A stretch of 43,133 nt of DNA, from assembly GCA_013538855.1 (NCBI GenBank), contig JABXJS010000050.1:1-43133 (forward strand). The letters run 5' to 3'. A program made the translations under genes and the position numbers. Source of the DNA: Herpetosiphonaceae bacterium (GTDB taxonomy: Bacteria; Chloroflexota; Chloroflexia; Chloroflexales; Herpetosiphonaceae). Below are positions 33,298-40,136 of the stretch, piece after piece (positions within the stretch are counted from its first letter, which is position 1; each line of letters starts with the position of its first letter). The notes beneath the pieces are model-generated. The model was not told where the DNA came from. It made no database searches and was given only the letters and a program-made list of their open reading frames with translations.

Positions 33298-33810
33298 TTA
33301 GATTTCCAAGTCGAGCGCTGAGCGCAGCCGCTGGCGGTGCAGACGCTTGGGCTTAGGCCGGTAGAATGGATCGCTGAGCTGTAGCTGGCGCTTACGGCGC
33401 TGCGACTCGCCGCGCAGCATGCCGCGCACATATGCCGTCAGATCGGCCATCGAGGCGGCCTTATCGGCAACGGTTAAGATCCAGCCTTCGCGGCTGGTTG
33501 GGGCCGGGGCAAACGGGTACATATGCGAGACGATCGCTTCGCATACGGCGGGATCTTCGCCCTGCGCGGCGGCCCAGCGTGCGGCAACTTCGCCATGGTT
33601 GGCCAGCGTGCCATAGCGCGAGTTAATGTCGTGCAGCATCCCGGCGCGTGTGCAGACGCGTACATCGGCGTTGAGCCAGAGCGCTATACGATATGAGAAT
33701 CGCGTAACGCGAATGATGTGATCATACTTGGAAATACCGTGATGGAGGTGATCGCGCATCTCGATAATTTTAGGATGGTCGATCAAGTCATCAACCAGTG
33801 TTAGATCCAT
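33298..33810 (-). CDS. HD-domain metal-dependent phosphohydrolase
   Basis: A 170-residue HD-superfamily protein. The metal-binding set is His31 (YDHIIRV), His60-Asp61 (GMLHDI) and Asp116 (VADKAAS), which is complete. Such proteins hydrolyse phosphate esters, for example nucleotides or phosphorylated metabolites; the substrate is not evident. The C-terminal 40 residues are very basic (ESQRRKRQL, RPKPKRLHRQRLR), which suggests nucleic-acid contact. I start at the ATG at 33810 (GGGGAG upstream); a TTG at 33876 is not a start because it is the -35 box of the gene's own promoter. Confidence 0.85.
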   Translation of the reverse strand: MDLTLVDDLIDHPKIIEMRDHLHHGISKYDHIIRVTRFSYRIALWLNADVRVCTRAGMLHDINSRYGTLANHGEVAARWAAAQGEDPAVCEAIVSHMYPFAPAPTSREGWILTVADKAASMADLTAYVRGMLRGESQRRKRQLQLSDPFYRPKPKRLHRQRLRSALDLEI

Positions 33811-33846
33811 AGCTCCCCCGTATCTAACGACCGGACGTAGGGTTGT

Positions 33847-33876
33847 AGTATAGCAAAAACGTGTCTTTATTGTCAA
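33847..33876 (-). promoter_or_regulatory. Promoter of the HD-domain gene
   Basis: Minus strand: TTGACA (33876-33871), 18-bp spacer, TATACT (33852-33847) with an extended TG two bases before it. It gives a leader of about 30 bases. Confidence 0.75.
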
Positions 33877-33952
33877 CCTACCCGGAAGTCTAAGCGCCTC
33901 TAGTACTCTCTCCGCAGAAAGTGTACCAAGGTGGTATGGATGCTAGGCGAGC

Positions 33953-34594
33953 CTAATCTACGGTTCCTGTCGATATAAAGACAGCGCCCTCGGCGATGTT
34001 GATCGTGCGATCGGCGATACGCTCAAGATTATGGGCGACCCACAAGTAGTAGGTGGCGCGCTCTAGCACAGCAGGCTGCTCGCGCATGGTGGTGAAAGCC
34101 CAGGCGGTCATAGTTCTATACAGGTCATCAACAACGTTATCGTCGGCCTCAAGCCGCTCAAGCGCCTGTGCGTCGCGCTGATGCAGCGCGCTGAGCGCTG
34201 CTTTGAGCATGGCCTGTGACTGTGTGGCCATTGCTGCGATCTGCTCGGGCAGAATCAGGGGCGGCAAGCTCGCACAGCGCAGCACCAGCTCGGCGATGCC
34301 CTCAGCATAGTCGCCGATGCGCTCTAGCTCCGAGGCGAGACTCAAAATGGTGCTGACCAGGCGCAGGTCGCGTGCCAGCGGCTGCTGCCGCGCAATCAAG
34401 TCCAACGCCGAGCGCTCTAGCGCATAGCGGCGCTGGTCAATCAGCGAGTCGTTGGTGATCACCTGCTTGGCAAAGCCCAGCGACTCGTGCTCTAAGGCCC
34501 AGAGCGCGGCGTGCACGGCGCTCTGCACATCTGTGCCAAGCTGCGCTAGCTCGCTCTCTAGGTCGGCCAGTACATGCCGATAATGCTCTCGCAC
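33953..34594 (-). CDS. phoU: Phosphate signalling and transport regulator PhoU
   Basis: A 213-residue, all-helical protein with two PhoU three-helix repeats (about 5-95 and 115-205), each with the conserved E(R)xxDxxxxI/A pattern that binds metal: ELERIGDYAEGIAELV in the first, NLERIADRTINIAEGAVF in the second. PhoU links the Pst transporter to the PhoR kinase and limits phosphate uptake when phosphate is plentiful. GTG start with AGGAG five bases upstream, 8 bp after the pstB stop codon. Last gene of the pst operon. No PhoR/PhoP pair is in the window. Confidence 0.93.
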   Translation of the reverse strand: MREHYRHVLADLESELAQLGTDVQSAVHAALWALEHESLGFAKQVITNDSLIDQRRYALERSALDLIARQQPLARDLRLVSTILSLASELERIGDYAEGIAELVLRCASLPPLILPEQIAAMATQSQAMLKAALSALHQRDAQALERLEADDNVVDDLYRTMTAWAFTTMREQPAVLERATYYLWVAHNLERIADRTINIAEGAVFISTGTVD

Positions 34595-34602
34595 CTTTGC
34601 TC

Positions 34603-35466
34603 CTAACCGAACCGACCGGTGATGTAATCTTCGGTGCGCTTGTCCTGCGGGTTGGTGAAGATTGTTCCCGTTGGCCCGTACTCAACCATCTCACCAGAGC
34701 GCTGCTCGTTCATCATGAAGAACGCGGTGTAGTCCGAGGCGCGCGCGGCCTGCTGCATGTTATGGGTCACGATCACGATGGTGTAGCGTCCGCGCAGATC
34801 CATCATGAGCTCTTCGATCTTCAGCGTGCTGATCGGGTCGAGCGCCGAGCATGGCTCGTCCATCAGCACAACCTCTGGCTCAGGCGCGATCGCGCGGGCA
34901 ATGCACAGGCGCTGCTGCTGCCCGCCGGAGAGGCCCGTTGCTGGCGTCTTCAGCCGATCTTTGACATCATCCCACAGCGCGGCGCGCCGCAGACTCTCCT
35001 GCACCCGGTCCTCAAGCTCGCTTTTGCTTAGCTTCAGGCGGCGCAGGCCGAAGGCGACATTGTCGAAAATCGACTTAGGAAAGGGATTGGGGCGCTGAAA
35101 GACCATGCCAACGTGGCGGCGCAGCTCCACCACATCGACGCGTGGATCATAGATGTTGGTACTATCAAGCAGCACGCGCCCGTCTGTGCGCACCGAAGGG
35201 ATGAGATCGTTCATGCGATTGAGCGAGCGCAGCAGCGTCGATTTACCACAGCCGGATGGGCCAATAAAGGCCGTAATCCGCCCCTCCACAATCTGCAAGT
35301 TGATGCCGCTGATAGCCTTGAATGCGCCATAGTAGAGTGAGAAATCTTCGACCTGCATTTTATGGCCCAAGGCATCGGCAGCCTGATTTGCTGTTTGCAC
35401 GGTTACTCCAACGCGCGGAGTGCTCGCAACCTCGGCGGTTTGACGCTTGGCGATCACATCGCTCAT
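34603..35466 (-). CDS. pstB: Phosphate ABC transporter ATPase PstB, copy 1
   Basis: ATP-binding subunit of the high-affinity phosphate importer, 287 residues. Walker [10 protein letters not shown], then [15 protein letters not shown] (PstB signature), Q-loop [24 protein letters not shown], Walker [14 protein letters not shown], and H-loop [18 protein letters not shown]; all consensus. An N-terminal extension of about 35 residues precedes the core ([10 protein letters not shown]), longer than usual. The ATG at 35466 has AAGGAG six bases before it. It is the second of two pstB genes in the operon. Confidence 0.93.
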   Translation of the reverse strand: MSDVIAKRQTAEVASTPRVGVTVQTANQAADALGHKMQVEDFSLYYGAFKAISGINLQIVEGRITAFIGPSGCGKSTLLRSLNRMNDLIPSVRTDGRVLLDSTNIYDPRVDVVELRRHVGMVFQRPNPFPKSIFDNVAFGLRRLKLSKSELEDRVQESLRRAALWDDVKDRLKTPATGLSGGQQQRLCIARAIAPEPEVVLMDEPCSALDPISTLKIEELMMDLRGRYTIVIVTHNMQQAARASDYTAFFMMNEQRSGEMVEYGPTGTIFTNPQDKRTEDYITGRFG

Positions 35467-35496
35467 CACAAACTCCTTGTAGTCGTGTGCTCCAGA

Positions 35497-36327
35497 TTAG
35501 CCAACACGACCAGTAATGTACTCTTCGGTCCGGTGATCTTGGGGGGTGGTAAAGATCTGCCCAGTTGGCGCATACTCCACAAGCTCGCCAACTGACTTCT
35601 CATCATGGCGCTCGACCATAAACACGCCCGTTCGATCCGATACACGGGCCGCTTGTTGCATATTGTGTGTAACAATCACTATTGTAAACTGCTTTTTTAG
35701 TTCGATCATCAGCTCTTCAATGCGGAAGGTTGCGACTGGGTCAAGCGCCGAGCATGGCTCATCCATCAGCAGCACATCTGGCTCAATCGCAATCGCGCGT
35801 GCGATACACAGGCGCTGCTGCTGCCCGCCCGACAGCGCAAGCCCCGACTGCTGGAGCTTATCTTTGACCTCATCCCACAGCGCCGCCTGGCGCAGCGAGC
35901 GCTCGACGATCTCGTCAAGCGTGCGCTTGTTCTTGATGCCACCAAGCCGTAGCCCAATCGCAATATTCTCATACACCGAGCGCGTGCGTAATGGAGTCGG
36001 GAGCTGAAAGACCATGCCAACCCGCCGCCGCACCAGCGTCGCATCAATATCCTGCGCGTAGATATCTTCACCGTCGAGCAGCACGGTGCCCTCGGCGCGT
36101 GCGCCCAAGATTGCCTCGTGCATACGGTTGAGACAGCGCAGCAGCGTTGATTTGCCACAGCCCGACGGCCCAATCAGCGCGGTGATCTCGTTTGGATGGA
36201 TCGTCATGGTCACATCGCGCACGGCGAGCTTGGGGCCATAGTAGGCGTTGAGGTTTTTGATCTCCAGCTGGCTGCCAGTTTTCGCGGCTTCTGGCTGCGC
36301 ACTTACGCTTGCTTCTGTCATCGCCAT
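35497..36327 (-). CDS. pstB: Phosphate ABC transporter ATPase PstB, copy 2
   Basis: A 276-residue paralogue of the downstream PstB. Walker [26 protein letters not shown]-loop [16 protein letters not shown] (differing from the usual QxPNPFP), LSGGQQQRL and Walker [14 protein letters not shown] are all intact. The ATG at 36327 has AGGAG seven bases before it; that ribosome binding site overlaps the pstA stop codon, so translation is probably coupled. The frame runs upstream to 36381 without signals. The altered Q-loop suggests different coupling to the PstC/PstA membrane domains. Confidence 0.92.
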   Translation of the reverse strand: MAMTEASVSAQPEAAKTGSQLEIKNLNAYYGPKLAVRDVTMTIHPNEITALIGPSGCGKSTLLRCLNRMHEAILGARAEGTVLLDGEDIYAQDIDATLVRRRVGMVFQLPTPLRTRSVYENIAIGLRLGGIKNKRTLDEIVERSLRQAALWDEVKDKLQQSGLALSGGQQQRLCIARAIAIEPDVLLMDEPCSALDPVATFRIEELMIELKKQFTIVIVTHNMQQAARVSDRTGVFMVERHDEKSVGELVEYAPTGQIFTTPQDHRTEEYITGRVG

Positions 36328-36337
36328 TGCTGTGCTC

Positions 36338-37210
36338 CTAAACTCGTCGGCGTGTCGCCACACGCACCAGAATATTGACAACCAAGACGAGTGCCGTCAG
36401 CACAAATGCCGCGCCCCACAGCACCTTGTACTGCTCTGGGCTTGTCAGCTCGTCGAGCGTGCGATAAATGTACATCGGCAGGCTGCCCATGGAGCCAAAG
36501 ACATTGTACTCGACGCTGTTGGACACAAAGACGGTTACGATCAGCGGCGCTGTCTCGCCAGCCGCACGGGCAAAGGCAAGCATAATGCCAGTGAGAATGC
36601 CGCCGGTCGCCGCCGGTAGCACCACGGTCAGGATCGCCTTCCACTGCGGCACGCCCAGCGCCACCGCGGCCTCGCGCACCGTCTGCGGCACCAGCTTCAA
36701 AATTTCCTCGGTGGTGCGCACAATAATCGGGATCATCAGCAAGGCCAGCGCGACCGAGCCATAGAACGCATATTTTTCTTTGGTCGTCTTAACCAGCACA
36801 ATATAGACGACCACACCAGCGATGATCGACGGCGAGCCGCTGAGCACGTCGGTGGCGAAGCGCACAAACGAGGCGAAGCGCCCTTTGCCATATTCCGAAA
36901 GATAGATGCCCGCCAGCAGTCCGATTGGCAGCGCAATCAGGGTAGCGGTCCCAGCGATCAGCAGCGTACCGATGATCGCATAGCGGATGCCGCCCACATC
37001 GGAGGCCGAGCCGTCCAGCGAAAGCTCCGGCACCTTGTAGTCTGTCGAGAGAAAGTGCCATGAGATGGCGCTTGCGCCTTGGATGACGATGTAGCCCAAG
37101 ATCAAAAACAGCGGGATGAGCGCGAGCAGTGTGGCGACAACCGTCATGCTGCGCATAATGCGGTCAACCAGCTTGCGCCGCCGGTAGCGGGCCATGTTGA
37201 GTGTTTTCAT
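36338..37210 (-). CDS. pstA: Phosphate ABC transporter permease PstA
   Basis: A 290-residue inner-membrane subunit of the Pst importer with about six helices and the permease EAA loop [24 protein letters not shown] that contacts PstB. The sequence [17 protein letters not shown] and [10 protein letters not shown] are family marks. I start at the ATG at 37210, whose first base is the last base of the pstC stop codon (TAATG), so the two are translationally coupled; AGGAG is ten bases upstream. A longer frame to 37249 would overlap pstC. Confidence 0.92.
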   Translation of the reverse strand: MKTLNMARYRRRKLVDRIMRSMTVVATLLALIPLFLILGYIVIQGASAISWHFLSTDYKVPELSLDGSASDVGGIRYAIIGTLLIAGTATLIALPIGLLAGIYLSEYGKGRFASFVRFATDVLSGSPSIIAGVVVYIVLVKTTKEKYAFYGSVALALLMIPIIVRTTEEILKLVPQTVREAAVALGVPQWKAILTVVLPAATGGILTGIMLAFARAAGETAPLIVTVFVSNSVEYNVFGSMGSLPMYIYRTLDELTSPEQYKVLWGAAFVLTALVLVVNILVRVATRRRV

Positions 37211-38187
37211 TAGTGGATCGCTCCTGCCGGACCCCGGCTCACGCGCCAAACCAACAGCCGTGCGATGGCATTCAGCAGCAGCGTGATGCCAAATAGCACC
37301 AGCGCAACCAAGATTAGCGCACTTCCGTGCAAATCGCTGTTGGCGTTGGGCAGCTGATTCGCAATCAGCGACGCCGCCGTCTGCGCTGGCTTGACCGGCG
37401 AGCTAATCGCCATGCGGTTGCCAATCACCATGGTCGCCGCCAGCGTCTCGCCAAGCGCACGGCCCAGACCCAGCATCACACCGCCGATGATGCCCGCCTT
37501 GGAGTAGGGCAGCACCGACTTCCAGATCGTCTCCCAGCGGGTTGCGCCGAGCGCCAGCATCGCTTCGCGCTGGTGATTGGGCACAACCGTGAGCACATCG
37601 CGGGTGATCGAGGCGATTGTCGGCAGGATCATAATGCCGAGGATGATGCCGGCCACAAGCAAGTTTTTCGGCTTTGGATCGGCTAAAAACTGGAGTGACG
37701 AGCCAAAGCGCTCGGCCAGCGGTTTGTTGATCGTATCGAGCAAGAATGGCCCAAGCACTAGCGCGCCCCACAGGCCGTAGATCACGCTCGGAATAGCCGC
37801 CAGCAGCTCGACTAAAAACGAGAGCGGCGTGCGCAGCTGTAGCGGGCATAGCTCCGCCAAAAATACCCCTACAAAAACGCCGATCGGCCCAGCCAGAACG
37901 AGCGCGATCAGCGAGGTCATAAGCGTGCCGTAGACAGCCGCCAGCGCCCCAAACTCCTCGCGCCCTTGGACCGGATTCCATGCATCAACAAACAAGAAGT
38001 CAAACCCAACATACTGACGTGCTTCGGCTGAGCCGTTCCAAATCACCAAGCCGATCATTACGACCAAGCCGATGACCACGCCAGCAAACGCTAGCGTGAG
38101 CAGACGAAAGACCGAGTCACCATGCTGGGTTTTTTGCTTGAGGCGTCTGATCCAGGTGGTCTGTTCTGCAATTCGAAACTGGGCCAT
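37210..38187 (-). CDS. pstC: Phosphate ABC transporter permease PstC
   Basis: A 325-residue inner-membrane subunit. N-terminal helix (about 24-48), a large loop, then five further helices; the EAA motif is LTVVPNHQREAMLALGATRWETIWKSVLP, and LAELCPLQLRTPLSFLVELLAAIPSVIYGLWGAL and GLGRALGETLAATMVIGN are family marks. The ATG at 38187 has GAGGAGGAA upstream; the frame is open to 38232 without need. It follows pstS after an 85-bp gap containing a hairpin. Confidence 0.92.
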   Translation of the reverse strand: MAQFRIAEQTTWIRRLKQKTQHGDSVFRLLTLAFAGVVIGLVVMIGLVIWNGSAEARQYVGFDFLFVDAWNPVQGREEFGALAAVYGTLMTSLIALVLAGPIGVFVGVFLAELCPLQLRTPLSFLVELLAAIPSVIYGLWGALVLGPFLLDTINKPLAERFGSSLQFLADPKPKNLLVAGIILGIMILPTIASITRDVLTVVPNHQREAMLALGATRWETIWKSVLPYSKAGIIGGVMLGLGRALGETLAATMVIGNRMAISSPVKPAQTAASLIANQLPNANSDLHGSALILVALVLFGITLLLNAIARLLVWRVSRGPAGAIH

Positions 38188-38214
38188 CGCGTTCCTCCTC
38201 GGGTGGAAGATATG

Positions 38215-38252
38215 GCAGCAGGGGGCGCTCATTCAAGAGCGTCCCCTGCCGC
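38215..38252 (-). other. Stem-loop in the pstS-pstC gap
   Basis: Arms 38215-38230 and 38237-38252 pair with few mismatches (an 11-bp core including one G-T pair, loop of 6). No T-tract follows. In the pst operon such a stem could protect the pstS 3' end or cause partial termination so that the binding protein is made in excess. Confidence 0.45.
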
Positions 38253-38272
38253 AAATCTACGGGTGTGTGCCG

Positions 38273-39475
38273 CTATGGGCGGGTGAAAACCTGTTTGCCA
38301 TCAACAGTGACCATCTCAAGCTTCTCTACCGCTTTCTGCTTGACGGCGGTCGGCAGCGGCGCGAAGCCCAAGGACTTGGCGGCTTCATCGCCATCGGCCA
38401 GCGCCCAGTACAGGAAGTCGGTCAGCGCCTTGGCTTTGGCCTCATCCTTCATGTTCTGGTGCACCAGGATCCAGGTGAAGCCAGAGATTGGGTAGGCGTT
38501 GTCACCTTCCGGCGGATTGACGATATCGATGCGCAGATCGTCGGGCAGCTCGCTCAGGAAGCCCTCGGCGGTGGCGGACACCGTGTCGAGGCTTGGCTCA
38601 ACGTACTTGCCGGCGGCGTTTTTGATCGCCGGAGCTGGCAGCTTGTTGCCCAGCGCGTAGATCAGCTCGACATAGCCAATTGCGCCCTCGGTGCTCGAAA
38701 CAGCCTTGGCAACGCCATCGTTCTTCTGCTCACCCTGACCAACCGGCCACTCGACCGACTTGCCAGCCCCAACTTTTTCTTTGAACTCGGGGCTAACCGA
38801 GCTTAGGTACGTGGTAAAGATGCTGTTGGTGCCCGAGCCGTCGGCGCGATACACAACGGTGATCGGGGTGTCGGGCAGCGTCACGCCCGGATTATCGGCA
38901 GCGATAGCCGCATCATTCCAGCTGGTGATGTTGCCCAAGAAGATGTTAGCCAAAGTGTCAGGGCTGAACTGCAATTTGTCAACATCGGGCAGGTTGTAGG
39001 TCGCCACAACCGCACCGGCAACCATCGGGATGTGCAGCGCGTCGGGAACTTTGCTCAGCTCCTCGTCGGACAGGAAGGCGTCGCTAGCACCGAAGTCGGT
39101 GATGCCATCGGTGAAATCCTTGACGCCCTGGCCCGAGCCAACGTTCTGATAGTTGATCGTCACACCTGGAGCGACGCTCTTGTACCCTTCAACCCATTTC
39201 TGGTAGATCTTGGCGGGGAAGCTAGCGCCCGAGCCTTCCAGTTCGGCGGTCACGCTGGTGTCCGGGTTAGCGGCGGCCAGCGCCTCGGCTGAGCCAGTTG
39301 TCGCAGCCTTGGTTGGCTCGGCGGCTGGCTCGGCTTTGGTCGGCTCGGTCGTTGGCTCAGTCTGGGATGTGTTGCCACCAGTGGCAGGGGTGTTGGTTGC
39401 GGTCTCGCTGCCACAGGCGGCTAGCAGACTCATCACCATAACCATCATCAGCACTGCGCTGAGTACCTTGCGCAT
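38273..39475 (-). CDS. pstS: Phosphate-binding lipoprotein PstS
   Basis: A 400-residue periplasm- or wall-side binding lipoprotein that delivers phosphate to PstC/PstA. The signal peptide ends in lipobox LAAC with Cys21 lipidated; residues 22-65 are a Thr/Pro/Ala/Glu-rich linker; the binding core starts at LEGSGASFPAKIYQKWVEGYK and includes NYQNVGSGQGVKDFTDGITDFGASDAFLS and VYRADGSGTNSIFTTYLS, the phosphate-binding loops. GGAGG precedes the ATG. First gene of pstS-C-A-B-B-phoU. The promoter region carries a PhoP-box-like direct repeat at 39567-39583, suggesting induction by phosphate starvation. Confidence 0.95.
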   Translation of the reverse strand: MRKVLSAVLMMVMVMSLLAACGSETATNTPATGGNTSQTEPTTEPTKAEPAAEPTKAATTGSAEALAAANPDTSVTAELEGSGASFPAKIYQKWVEGYKSVAPGVTINYQNVGSGQGVKDFTDGITDFGASDAFLSDEELSKVPDALHIPMVAGAVVATYNLPDVDKLQFSPDTLANIFLGNITSWNDAAIAADNPGVTLPDTPITVVYRADGSGTNSIFTTYLSSVSPEFKEKVGAGKSVEWPVGQGEQKNDGVAKAVSSTEGAIGYVELIYALGNKLPAPAIKNAAGKYVEPSLDTVSATAEGFLSELPDDLRIDIVNPPEGDNAYPISGFTWILVHQNMKDEAKAKALTDFLYWALADGDEAAKSLGFAPLPTAVKQKAVEKLEMVTVDGKQVFTRP

Positions 39476-39529
39476 GGATATCCTCCGTAAACATCTGTTT
39501 CCAGCGACGAATTTCGCTGCACAGTAAAA

Positions 39530-39583
39530 ATTGTATCGCGCCGCTTTTAATTGGGCGTGATACCCATGTTAAGTTTGTGTTAA
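39530..39583 (-). promoter_or_regulatory. PhoP-box-like direct repeat and -10 of the pst operon
   Basis: On the minus strand TTAACA (39583-39578), 5 bases, TTAACA (39572-39567): two copies at an 11-bp period, the spacing and sequence of Bacillus PhoP boxes (TT(A/C/T)A(C/T)A). A weaker third copy, ATCACG, is at 39561-39556. TACAAT (39535-39530) is the likely -10; there is no -35, as is usual in promoters activated by PhoP/PhoB. Confidence 0.6.
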
Positions 39584-39677
39584 ATGTCACGGATCAGATG
39601 ATGGGCTGCGAAGGCTCGTGTGTTGCGTCGTGTGGGCTAGATGCTACTGGTTGCTACGGAGAAGTCATGTGTAATGC

Positions 39678-39923
39678 TTACAGCTCGACGACGCTCAGCC
39701 CCCGGTGCTGAAGGAACTCGCGCACCGCTTGGCCATCTGGCACGGCGATCACCTGGCGCGTGTCGGCGTAGCAGAGGATAAACTCCACCGTGCGCACAGC
39801 GCCGCTTGGCGAGCGGTAGGCATCGCGGCCGAGCACCGGTGTCTCAATCCACCATCCACTCCGCAGACGCTCTTGGATGTTGTGCAGGCGTGGATGCACG
39901 GTATCATTATTTGCTGGCACCAT
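39678..39923 (-). CDS. Small hypothetical protein
   Basis: An 81-residue soluble protein. The ATG at 39923 has AGGAG six bases upstream; an in-frame ATG at 39968 has no such site. The sequence has RLRSGWWIETPVLGRDAYRSPSG, then a beta-like run TVEFILCYADTRQVIAVPDGQAVREFLQHRGLSVVEL, which suggests a compact alpha/beta domain. I recognise no family. It lies about 200 bp upstream of pstS on the same strand, apparently as its own unit. An inverted repeat GTTAA (39942-39946) with TTAAC (39962-39966) precedes it. Confidence 0.6.
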   Translation of the reverse strand: MVPANNDTVHPRLHNIQERLRSGWWIETPVLGRDAYRSPSGAVRTVEFILCYADTRQVIAVPDGQAVREFLQHRGLSVVEL

Positions 39924-40091
39924 TGCTAGCTCCTGTCCTACGTTAAGCATGTCCACCATCCTTAACATTTAGCGCAAATAGCGTGAGCAAGTTTAGGGCC
40001 GAAACCGTTGCCCTAAGCAGCACTGTAGAGTTTGAGCGTTATGTCATAATTAAGCAGGCGTCAAATCAGCATAAGCTTTAAGCGGAGATGC

Positions 40092-40097
40092 TATAAT
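40092..40097 (+). promoter_or_regulatory. -10 element upstream of the large membrane protein gene
   Basis: TATAAT, 40 bp before the start codon at 40137. No good -35 hexamer is seen at the expected distance. Confidence 0.4.
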
Positions 40098-40136
40098 CCC
40101 TCGCGGTACTGATTGCTTGTCTGATGAGGTTATGCT

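Noticed and set aside
33811-33876. Longer HD-domain protein starting at TTG 33876
   Set aside because: The TTG is part of the -35 hexamer TTGACA of the gene's promoter; the ATG at 33810 is preceded by GGGGAG.
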